DNA of 13,029 bases, from assembly GCA_913051905.1 (NCBI GenBank), contig CAJXBY010000063.1:1-13029 (forward strand), in the 5' to 3' direction. The position numbers were made by a program, and so were the translations under genes. Shown here in pieces: positions 7,871 to 13,029 of the stretch. Source of the stretch: an uncultured Gammaproteobacteria bacterium. Its GTDB lineage: Bacteria > Pseudomonadota > Gammaproteobacteria > Arenicellales > UBA868. The notes under the pieces are model-generated. The model made no database searches. It saw only the letters and a list, made by a program, of their open reading frames with translations, and was not told where the DNA came from. Each line of letters opens with the position of its first letter. The first letter of the stretch is position 1.

Positions 7871-8296
7871 ATGATCGAACTGAACGAAGCAGAGCCGAGC
7901 GTCTTAGCGCAGATCGGTCTTCTCGGAGAGCCGAAGATGTTTACGCTGTCTGAAGCGAAAGCACTTCTGCCACTGGTGCGGTCAATTACAAAGACAGCTT
8001 TCGAGGAACTCAGCCCCATCGGCACACAACTTGACGCGATGCTCGTCTGTGATCCCCGTCGCGGGCAACTCACCGGTGCCTATGAAACCAAAGTACGCCG
8101 CTGGATTTCGAAGCTGGAACGGCTGGGCGTAACGTCAAGCGGGTTGTGGCGGGTAGATTTTGACACCGGCGATGGGTATCTCAGCTGGCGTTTTCCTGAG
8201 CTCAGGATCGCCTATTTCCGGGGTTACCAGATGGACTTTGACCGGCGTCAGTCTTTGGCTGAGGTGATTGAAAATACCGCTCCCGACTGGGCCTGA
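7871..8296 (+). CDS. DUF2203-family protein
   Basis: 141 aa from the ATG that directly abuts the murJ stop, or 119 aa from Met23 at 7937. Met23 has the better site (GGAG at 7925-7928, 8-nt spacer) and opens right at the domain, M-F-T-L-S-E-A-K-A-L-L-P-L. The family signature is seen at both ends: the F-T-L-x-E-A-x-x-L-L-P-L helix at the start, and Y-L-S-W-R-F-P-E-L-R-I-A-Y-F-R-G followed by F-D-R-R-Q-S-L near the end, matching the family's C-W-R-x-x-E-x-x-I-x-x-W-H and G-R-Q-P-L. The residues between are predicted helical. No biochemical function is established for the family to my knowledge. It is soluble, with no signal peptide or membrane segment. Its place between murJ and ribF is not part of the usual gene order. 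Confidence 0.8.
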   Translation: MIELNEAEPSVLAQIGLLGEPKMFTLSEAKALLPLVRSITKTAFEELSPIGTQLDAMLVCDPRRGQLTGAYETKVRRWISKLERLGVTSSGLWRVDFDTGDGYLSWRFPELRIAYFRGYQMDFDRRQSLAEVIENTAPDWA

Positions 8297-8349
8297 GCTG
8301 GACTTGGATTCCGTCCCATCCTCACGAGTCGATTAAAACCGAGCCGGAT

Positions 8350-9288
8350 ATGAAGTTAATTCGTGGCCGACATGATTTACCCGGAGGCCTCGCCCCGAGT
8401 GTTGTATCGATCGGCAATTTTGACGGCGTCCATCTGGGCCACCTCCAGCTGATCAAGACTCTTTGTGGCCAAGCTGATCGATATGATTTACCACCGACCG
8501 TAATGACTTTTGATCCACATCCGCACGAATACTTCAGTCCCCAAACAGCACCCCCGCGTCTTTCATCTTTCAGGGAAAAACTCACCTATCTGGAGCAGGC
8601 GGGAATCCATAATGTGGTGTGCATCCGTTTTGACCAGAGATTTTCACAGACCTCAGCAACGGATTTTATTCAGGAATACCTGGTCAAAGGATTGGGTGCC
8701 CGCTTTGTGGTCGTAGGAGATGATTTTCGGTTTGGTCTGAATCGCAAGGGCGACCTGGCGTTGCTCCGGAGTGAAGGCGAGATAGCCGGATTTGGCGTGG
8801 CTTCGGTTGGCACATTCGTGGTCGATGGTCAACGAGTGAGCAGTTCAAGCATCAGAAGGGTAATAGAAGAGAGTGATTTTGGACTCGCAGAGCGCCTTCT
8901 GGGAAGGCCATATGGAATCAGTGGCCGGGTCATATACGGAGACCAACGTGGCCGTACCTGGGGTTTCCCGACGGCCAATATCGCGCTGCGACAGAAGAAC
9001 ATTCCAGTCCGAGGTGTCTACGCTGTCACCGTAAAGAGAAACCACAGTGATACAATCCATGGTGTGGTCAACATCGGTTTCCGGCCGACCATCGGTGGAG
9101 AGAAGCTTCTGCTCGAGGTCCACCTCCTGGACTTCGACCAGGACATCTACGGTGAGCGGCTGCGGGTTGAATTCAGGAGAAAGATTCGCGGCGAAGCCCG
9201 GTTTGAATCATTCGATGTGCTGCGCAGCCAAATCGCGAAAGATGTGGAGGAAACCCGGAAGTGGTTGCAGCAGGAGTATCCGCTGTGA
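8350..9288 (+). CDS. ribF: Bifunctional riboflavin kinase / FAD synthetase
   Basis: 312 aa, normal length. The N-terminal adenylyltransferase domain carries G-N-F-D-G-V-H-L-G-H (HxGH at 28-31), D-D-F-R-F-G at 124-129 and S-S-S-S-I-R at 164-169. The C-terminal flavokinase domain has G-F-P-T-A-N at 205-210, N-I-G-x-R-P-T-I-G at about 241-249, and the likely catalytic Glu in L-E-V-H-L-L-D-F at about 255-262. It phosphorylates riboflavin to FMN and adenylates FMN to FAD in the cytosol. The ATG at 8350 gives the family start M-K-L-I-R-G. A 53-nt gap separates it from the DUF2203 gene. Its stop overlaps the lspA GTG, where ileS would normally follow. Confidence 0.97.
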   Translation: MKLIRGRHDLPGGLAPSVVSIGNFDGVHLGHLQLIKTLCGQADRYDLPPTVMTFDPHPHEYFSPQTAPPRLSSFREKLTYLEQAGIHNVVCIRFDQRFSQTSATDFIQEYLVKGLGARFVVVGDDFRFGLNRKGDLALLRSEGEIAGFGVASVGTFVVDGQRVSSSSIRRVIEESDFGLAERLLGRPYGISGRVIYGDQRGRTWGFPTANIALRQKNIPVRGVYAVTVKRNHSDTIHGVVNIGFRPTIGGEKLLLEVHLLDFDQDIYGERLRVEFRRKIRGEARFESFDVLRSQIAKDVEETRKWLQQEYPL

Positions 9289-9818
9289 CTCGGAGCCTCC
9301 TCGGCAACCTCGAAAGATGCCGTGGCATCCGCTATCTTCTCGGCGCGTTGGTTATAGGTGTGCTCGACTACGTCAGCAAGAACTGGGCGCTGATGTACCT
9401 GGAACCCGGGATGAGTCGATCCATACTACCAGGGTTCGACCTGGTACTGGTGTTCAATGCCGGGGCTGCGTTCGGCTTCCTTGCCGATGCAGGCGGTTGG
9501 CAACGTTGGTTTTTTCTTGTTACAGGCGGTGTGATCTGTCTGTGGTTGGCGATTACATTATTGCGCGACAAGAGCAAAGAAGTGCATTTCAACAGCGGTT
9601 TGATGCTTATTCTGGGTGGTGCCTCTGGTAACATGCTCGATAGAGCGCGACAGGGCTTTGTGGTGGACTTTGTCGACCTCCACTTCAAGGGGTGGCATTG
9701 GCCGGCGTTCAACTTAGCCGATTTTGCGATCAGTATTGGTGCGCTGCTGTTGGTGGCCGGTACTTTTGGACTATTCTCAATCGGATCCCGTAAAAGCCGG
9801 AGAGAACCAAAAAGGTAA
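9285..9818 (+). CDS. lspA: Lipoprotein signal peptidase (signal peptidase II)
   Basis: This membrane aspartyl protease removes signal peptides from diacylglyceryl-modified prolipoproteins. The catalytic region is intact: G-N-M-L-D-R (N116, D119, R120), V-V-D-F (D128) and F-N-L-A-D (D146). D128 and D146 should be the catalytic pair by alignment with the family. Four hydrophobic segments are visible. I placed the start at GTG 9285 because AGGAG at 9272-9276 is 8 nt upstream and the GTGA overlaps the ribF stop, giving 177 aa. An in-frame earlier start at 9261 lies inside ribF and would add eight residues that the family does not need. fkpB follows after 8 nt. The antibiotic globomycin targets this enzyme family. 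Confidence 0.96.
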   Translation: MTRSLLGNLERCRGIRYLLGALVIGVLDYVSKNWALMYLEPGMSRSILPGFDLVLVFNAGAAFGFLADAGGWQRWFFLVTGGVICLWLAITLLRDKSKEVHFNSGLMLILGGASGNMLDRARQGFVVDFVDLHFKGWHWPAFNLADFAISIGALLLVAGTFGLFSIGSRKSRREPKR

Positions 9819-9826
9819 CAGAAGCC

Positions 9827-10261
9827 ATGCCCATCGCTGCTGGGGACTGTGTTCAGTTTAACTATGAAGTGCGCCTTGCCGGCGGACAGACGGTGGAGAC
9901 CTCGGGTGAAGATGACGCGGTGATTACACTGGGTGACGGCGTGTTGCCGGCGTTTCTAGAGCGAGCACTGATCGGTCGTGAAAAGGGTGACGAATTTCAA
10001 CTCGAGATCTCGAGTTCTGACGATGTCTTCGGCACCGCCGAGCCGGGCAATGTTCAGAGCATTCCGTCGAGCCAGTTTACGGGTCAGTTGCCTGTCGAGC
10101 CGGGATCTCTGTTTGAGTTTCAACTGCTGGACGGCGAGCCTGTCGCCGGCCGGATTGTCAGCGTCAATAATGAGGCGGTGCTGGTCGATTTTAACCATCC
10201 TCTGATCGGTAAAGACGTCTGTTACAAGATCAGGATTACGGGTTGGCAGACGGGAGCATAG
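9827..10261 (+). CDS. fkpB: FKBP-type peptidyl-prolyl isomerase, SlpA/FkpB type
   Basis: 144 aa, close to E. coli SlpA (149 aa). The FKBP fold is split by the insert-in-flap domain, as in SlyD-like proteins: V-Q-F-N-Y-E-V-R-L opens the first strand, [14 protein letters not shown] is the active-site helix region, and [10 protein letters not shown] returns to the FKBP core. There is no His-rich metal-binding tail, which separates it from SlyD. It is expected to be a cytosolic prolyl isomerase and chaperone. AAAGG at 9811-9815 lies 11 nt before the ATG and overlaps the lspA stop region. ispH follows after 4 nt, the common lspA-fkpB-ispH order. Confidence 0.95.
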   Translation: MPIAAGDCVQFNYEVRLAGGQTVETSGEDDAVITLGDGVLPAFLERALIGREKGDEFQLEISSSDDVFGTAEPGNVQSIPSSQFTGQLPVEPGSLFEFQLLDGEPVAGRIVSVNNEAVLVDFNHPLIGKDVCYKIRITGWQTGA

Positions 10262-10265
10262 GGGC

Positions 10266-11249
10266 GTGAGCGAACTGAGAGAAAACCGAGAATTCCCCGT
10301 ATCCCTGGATGTGCGCCTCGCCAGTCCAAGGGGATTCTGTGCGGGCGTAGATCGTGCGATAGAAATTGTTGAACGGGTAGTGGAAAACTATGGTACGCCG
10401 GTCTATGTACGGCACGAGGTGGTACACAACCGCTATGTTGTTGGCCAGTTGCGAGATAAAGGCGTTGTCTTCGTTGAAGAACTGAGCGAGGTACCGAGCG
10501 GGTCGATTGTGATTTTCAGTGCCCATGGTGTTTCGGAGGAGGTCCAGCGAGAAGCCGAACAGTCGAACCTCATCGTCTTTGATGCGACCTGTCCGTTGGT
10601 GACCAAAGTTCATAGTGAAGTAGTGCGTTACGGGCGGGACGGAAGGACTGTGATCCTGGTGGGCCATTCTGGCCATCCCGAGGTAGAGGGCACACTTGGG
10701 CAGGCGACAGGAAAGATTCACCTGGTCGAATCGGTTGCTGACGCAGAGGTCCTGACCGTTGATGCATCGGAAAAGCTGGCTTACGTGACCCAGACAACGC
10801 TGTCGGTTGACGATACAACCGCCATCGTTGACGTACTTAAGCGTCGGTTTCCGGGTATCGAAGGTCCGCGTCGGGATGACATCTGCTATGCAACCCAGAA
10901 CCGGCAGAACGCTGTCAAAAAGCTAGCCCGGGAGTGCGACGTGGTAATTGTCGTGGGGTCGGTCAACAGTTCCAATTCCAACAGGCTGCGTGAGATTGCT
11001 GAGAGGTGTGGCGCAAAGGCGTATCTGATCGACAGCGCAAAAGATATTCGGCCTGACTGGTTTGACAGCAACACCCGTGTGGGGGTTACCGCCGGGGCAT
11101 CGGCGCCGGAGATACTGGTTAGTGAAGTCGTGGAAATGATGAAGTATATGGGCGCGCACATCCACAGCGAGGAGAATAAAATTGTCGAAGGGGTGTCTTT
11201 TTCCCTACCGCCTGGCCTGCGCCGGGATGAACCGCTCTTAAGCGGTTAG
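10266..11249 (+). CDS. ispH: 4-hydroxy-3-methylbut-2-enyl diphosphate reductase
   Basis: This iron-sulfur enzyme performs the last step of the MEP pathway, reducing HMBPP to IPP and DMAPP. The three cluster cysteines are present: P-R-G-F-C-A-G-V-D (C25), D-A-T-C-P-L-V (C109) and D-D-I-C-Y-A-T (C207). HMBPP-binding and proton-transfer residues lie in R-H-E-V-V-H (H54), F-S-A-H-G (H87) and G-H-P-E-V-E-G (H137, E139). It starts with GTG at 10266, four bases after fkpB. GGGAG at 10252-10256 lies 9 nt upstream, and no other start precedes the first conserved motif. At 327 aa it is slightly longer than E. coli IspH (316). It closes the murJ-to-ispH run. A 7-bp inverted repeat, AACCGCT/AGCGGTT, spans its stop codon without a T-run. 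Confidence 0.97.
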   Translation: MSELRENREFPVSLDVRLASPRGFCAGVDRAIEIVERVVENYGTPVYVRHEVVHNRYVVGQLRDKGVVFVEELSEVPSGSIVIFSAHGVSEEVQREAEQSNLIVFDATCPLVTKVHSEVVRYGRDGRTVILVGHSGHPEVEGTLGQATGKIHLVESVADAEVLTVDASEKLAYVTQTTLSVDDTTAIVDVLKRRFPGIEGPRRDDICYATQNRQNAVKKLARECDVVIVVGSVNSSNSNRLREIAERCGAKAYLIDSAKDIRPDWFDSNTRVGVTAGASAPEILVSEVVEMMKYMGAHIHSEENKIVEGVSFSLPPGLRRDEPLLSG

Positions 11250-11270
11250 ACGGGAGAATTTCAGTCCGAA

Positions 11271-11276
11271 TATAAT
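11271..11276 (+). promoter_or_regulatory. Candidate -10 box upstream of tRNA-Thr
   Basis: A perfect TATAAT at 11271-11276 lies in the ispH-tRNA gap. The predicted start near 11283 would leave about 46 nt before the mature tRNA, normal for a tRNA precursor. The -35 is poor: nothing close to TTGACA sits 16-18 bp upstream. The hexamer could drive both the tRNA and the downstream decarboxylase gene. Confidence 0.5.
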
Positions 11277-11328
11277 CTGCACGGCGGTGCTTCAGGCATC
11301 CGTATCTGGAAAGAAAACGTCCAGCAAC

Positions 11329-11404
11329 GCCGGTGTAGCTCAGATGGCAGAGCAGGGCATTCGTAATGCTCAGGTCGGAGGTTCAAATCCTCTCGCCGGC
11401 ACCA
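11329..11404 (+). tRNA. tRNA-Thr (anticodon CGT), CCA encoded
   Basis: A 76-nt tRNA with acceptor strands GCCGGTG and CGCCGGC (one T-G pair), a D-arm with GCTCAGATGGCAGAGC, an anticodon stem GGGCA/TGCTC around loop TTCGTAA (anticodon CGT, reading ACG), and a T-arm containing GGTTCAAATCC. The ACCA end is encoded at 11401-11404. It is similar to E. coli thrW. It lies between ispH and the decarboxylase gene, 50 nt before the latter's ATG, with no terminator seen between. Confidence 0.97.
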
Positions 11405-11454
11405 CTTCCTGTACAAAAAACCGGTCTGAAGGTCGAGCAAACTCTATATTGACA

Positions 11455-12411
11455 ATGAGCATCAACCAAACAAGCCCTCGGGTTCTGGTTACCGGCGGGG
11501 CGGGATTTGTAGGGTCGCACCTTTGTGAACGCCTTCTGCAGACGGGTGCCGATGTGCTCTGCGTAGATAATTTTTTCACTGGTTCAAAAGCGAATATTGC
11601 GCACCTGGTGGATGAACCGGGATTTGAACTGATGCGTCATGATGTCACCATTCCGTTGTATGTCGAGATCGACGAGATCTACAACTTGGCCTGTCCAGCG
11701 TCACCGGTGCATTATCAGTTTGATCCCGTACAGACCACCAAAACCAGTGTCCATGGAGCAATCAACATGCTTGGTCTGGCTCGACGCACGGGTGCCAGAA
11801 TTCTGCAGGCATCCACCAGTGAAGTGTACGGAGATCCCGAAATTCATCCTCAGTCCGAATCGTACTGGGGTCGGGTCAACCCGATTGGGCCACGGGCCTG
11901 TTATGACGAGGGCAAGCGGTGTGCCGAAACGCTTTTTTTTGATTATCACCGTCAACACCAGCTTGAGATCAAGGTTGCCCGAATATTCAATACCTACGGC
12001 CCGAGAATGCGCCCGGATGATGGCCGGGTGGTGTCCAACTTTATTGTGCAAGCACTGCTCGGAGAGCCTTTGCCGGTTTACGGTGACGGCAGTCAGACCC
12101 GCTCGTTCTGCTATGTGGACGATCTTGTCAATGCTCTGGTCGCGTTGATGAAATCGGAGTCGGGATTTACCGGACCGGTTAACCTGGGGAATCCGTCAGA
12201 GTTCACTATCGGGGACCTGGCGCAGCAGGTAATCTCTCTGACCGGGTCGGACTCGACCATCTCTTACGAAACGCTTCCTGTGGATGACCCAAAGCAGCGC
12301 CGGCCGGATATCCGTCTGGCAGCAAAGGTTCTGGACTGGCAGCCGGAAATACCGCTGGACAAAGGCCTACCTAATACCATCGATTATTTCCGGAAAGTTC
12401 TCGGTATTTGA
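11455..12411 (+). CDS. uxs: UDP-glucuronate decarboxylase (UDP-xylose synthase), SDR superfamily
   Basis: 318 aa. The N-terminal Rossmann motif is G-G-A-G-F-V-G (14-20). The catalytic set is T-S-E (121-123) and Y-D-E-G-K (Y150, K154). [16 protein letters not shown] (near 78-87) and [14 protein letters not shown] (179-192) are characteristic of this branch, which converts UDP-glucuronate to UDP-xylose using tightly bound NAD. The frame is open back through the tRNA to 11287, but that part is tRNA sequence; the ATG at 11455 gives the normal N-terminus. The ribosome-binding site is poor, the nearest AAGG being 22 nt away. No glycosyltransferase or UDP-glucose dehydrogenase is in view, so the acceptor glycan is unknown. 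It is probably read from the tRNA promoter. Confidence 0.93.
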   Translation: MSINQTSPRVLVTGGAGFVGSHLCERLLQTGADVLCVDNFFTGSKANIAHLVDEPGFELMRHDVTIPLYVEIDEIYNLACPASPVHYQFDPVQTTKTSVHGAINMLGLARRTGARILQASTSEVYGDPEIHPQSESYWGRVNPIGPRACYDEGKRCAETLFFDYHRQHQLEIKVARIFNTYGPRMRPDDGRVVSNFIVQALLGEPLPVYGDGSQTRSFCYVDDLVNALVALMKSESGFTGPVNLGNPSEFTIGDLAQQVISLTGSDSTISYETLPVDDPKQRRPDIRLAAKVLDWQPEIPLDKGLPNTIDYFRKVLGI

Positions 12412-12420
12412 CGATGCTGT

Positions 12421-12469
12421 CTGGATGCACTTCTGCGGTGCATCCGGACCGACTGTCGGATCTGTTTTT
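12421..12469 (+). terminator. Candidate terminator after the decarboxylase gene
   Basis: GGATGCAC (12423-12430) pairs with GTGCATCC (12438-12445) around 7 nt, and a T-G and a C-G pair extend it. A smaller CCGA-CTG-TCGG hairpin follows at 12449-12459, then TTTTT at 12465-12469. The T-run is too far from the large stem for a textbook terminator but is 5 nt from the small one. A terminating structure is likely but not certain. Confidence 0.5.
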
Positions 12470-12557
12470 ATCAGTACAATATGACCGATGCAGGCTCACC
12501 TGCTGAGCCACTGCCTGCGCCACACTCTCCCACTGTTTGAAATAGAAGGAGAGCAGC

Positions 12558-12893
12558 GTGGACGAATTAAGGGTATTTCTGTGTTGGGTGGCGACCACAT
12601 TGTTTGCCGCATTGATGGTCGGCTCCCAGTTGGAGGCTTTGATCTTGATGAGTGGCGAAGTGGCTGGGTTGCTTGCAGGGCTTTTTCTCAGCCTTTGTCT
12701 GGGAAGTGTGCTGCTGCTGGCCGTCCCGGTCGTCTGTCGGTTCATCTTGACGGTGGTGCGCGATGCGGGCGTTTTTGCTTCTATAATGCACTGCAAGGCT
12801 GGCCCATCCGGCAGCGCTCGGTTAGGGCATTCGCCCCGCTTCTGTCGGAGTAGAATTCTTTTCCTGACAGAGCGTTCATCGATCCACGGATAG
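12558..12893 (+). CDS. Putative small membrane protein, unrecognised
   Basis: A GTG at 12558 follows GAAGGAG (12545-12551) with a 6-nt spacer, one of the best ribosome-binding sites in the window. The 111-codon frame gives a short acidic start (M-D-E-L-R), a hydrophobic segment at about 6-22, and a longer one at about 35-67, probably a two-helix inner-membrane hairpin ending R-F-I-L-T-V-V-R. From about residue 70 the sequence becomes Arg/Ser/His-rich and less protein-like, and it overlaps a TATAAT box at 12782-12787. The real protein may therefore be shorter or end through a frameshift. I do not recognise a family. Competing ORFs on both strands lack ribosome-binding sites and look like shadows. 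Confidence 0.5.
   Translation: MDELRVFLCWVATTLFAALMVGSQLEALILMSGEVAGLLAGLFLSLCLGSVLLLAVPVVCRFILTVVRDAGVFASIMHCKAGPSGSARLGHSPRFCRSRILFLTERSSIHG
12782..12787 (+). promoter_or_regulatory. Candidate -10 box upstream of the last gene
   Basis: A perfect TATAAT lies at 12782-12787. No good -35 sits 16-18 bp upstream; TTGACG at 12747-12752 is 29 bp away, too far. If used, transcription would start near 12794 and give a leader of about 160 nt to the ATG at 12956. That leader contains GGGC-ATTC-GCCC (12825-12836) and a CTGTC/GACAG stem (12842-12870). Confidence 0.35.
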
Positions 12894-12955
12894 ACCCGTC
12901 GGTCACCGTAGTGAGGTGTGCATTGACAACGATTCGGTAAGCTGGGACGAGTTTG

Positions 12956-13029
12956 ATGGAAAAAAATTTCTCTGTCGCATTGATTCCGGGTGACGGGATC
13001 GGACGGGAGGTCCTGCCTGAGGGTGTTCG
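12956..13029 (+). CDS. Isocitrate/isopropylmalate/tartrate dehydrogenase-family protein, 3' part outside the window
   Basis: ATG at 12956 opens a frame that runs to the window end (24 complete codons). The product begins M-E-K-N-F-S-V-A-L-I-P-G-D-G-I-G-R-E-V-L-P-E-G-V. The strand I-P-G-D-G-I-G-x-E-V is the start of the beta-decarboxylating dehydrogenase fold (LeuB, Icd, TtuC/DmlA). P-E-G after E-V-L is more like tartrate/D-malate dehydrogenase than LeuB, but this is too little sequence to decide the substrate. A weak GGACGAG precedes the ATG. Confidence 0.8.
   Translation, partial: MEKNFSVALIPGDGIGREVLPEGV

Noticed and set aside
9261..9284. Earlier in-frame start for lspA at 9261
   Set aside because: It lies inside ribF; the GTG at 9285 has AGGAG at 8 nt and gives the usual N-terminus.
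11230..11250. AACCGCT/AGCGGTT inverted repeat at the ispH stop as a terminator
   Set aside because: No T-run follows and the stem is only 7 bp, so termination is not supported.
11287..11454. N-terminal extension of the decarboxylase frame through G-V-A-Q-M-A-E-Q
   Set aside because: This is tRNA-Thr translated by accident; the SDR fold starts after the ATG at 11455.
12371..12796. 141-codon minus-strand ORF over the end of the decarboxylase gene and the small membrane gene
   Set aside because: It is antisense to a candidate gene with a strong ribosome-binding site, lacks one itself, and its composition is that of a shadow frame.

Overview
The window is a chromosomal housekeeping segment from a gammaproteobacterium. 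The block ispB (minus) / rplU-rpmA-obgE-proB (plus) / rpsT (minus) / murJ-ribF-lspA-fkpB-ispH (plus) has the same order and orientation that I recall from Pseudomonas aeruginosa and its relatives, and the proteins read as clear members of those families. No plasmid, phage, transposon, CRISPR or secondary-metabolite machinery is visible. I cannot name the genus.

Layout. Positions 1-1690 are a looser, more AT-rich region. It holds the 3' part of a phytanoyl-CoA-dioxygenase-like gene, a long spacer with a possible very small ORF, a CspA-family cold-shock gene preceded by a 56-codon Lys-rich gene (both minus strand), and another possible micro-ORF. Positions 1692-2845 (minus) hold ispB followed by tRNA-Pro(CGG). 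Positions 2861-4700 hold the divergent control region, with a strong sigma70-like promoter, then rplU, rpmA, an intrinsic terminator and obgE. obgE overlaps proB (to 5811). rpsT (minus, TTG start) converges on proB. It diverges from murJ across a control region with a good rpsT promoter and a perfect 11-bp hairpin. murJ, a DUF2203-family gene, ribF, lspA, fkpB and ispH run to 11249 with tight spacing. tRNA-Thr(CGT) follows at 11329-11404, then a UDP-glucuronate decarboxylase gene, a putative small membrane protein, and the first 24 codons of an isocitrate/isopropylmalate/tartrate dehydrogenase-family gene cut by the window end.

How the genes work together. rplU, rpmA, obgE and rpsT serve ribosome structure and 50S assembly. 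ispB makes the polyprenyl tail of ubiquinone and ispH makes the IPP/DMAPP that feeds it and the lipid II carrier. murJ flips lipid II, lspA matures lipoproteins, ribF makes FMN/FAD, and proB starts proline synthesis. The decarboxylase makes UDP-xylose, probably for a surface glycan.

The main departures from the expected layout are the absence of ileS between ribF and lspA (they overlap by 4 nt, so nothing fits there) and a DUF2203 gene between murJ and ribF. I looked for a new system and did not find one I can support. The remaining points of interest are small: micro-ORFs with good ribosome-binding sites, structured leader DNA, non-ATG starts, and a tRNA that may share a transcript with a sugar-nucleotide gene.
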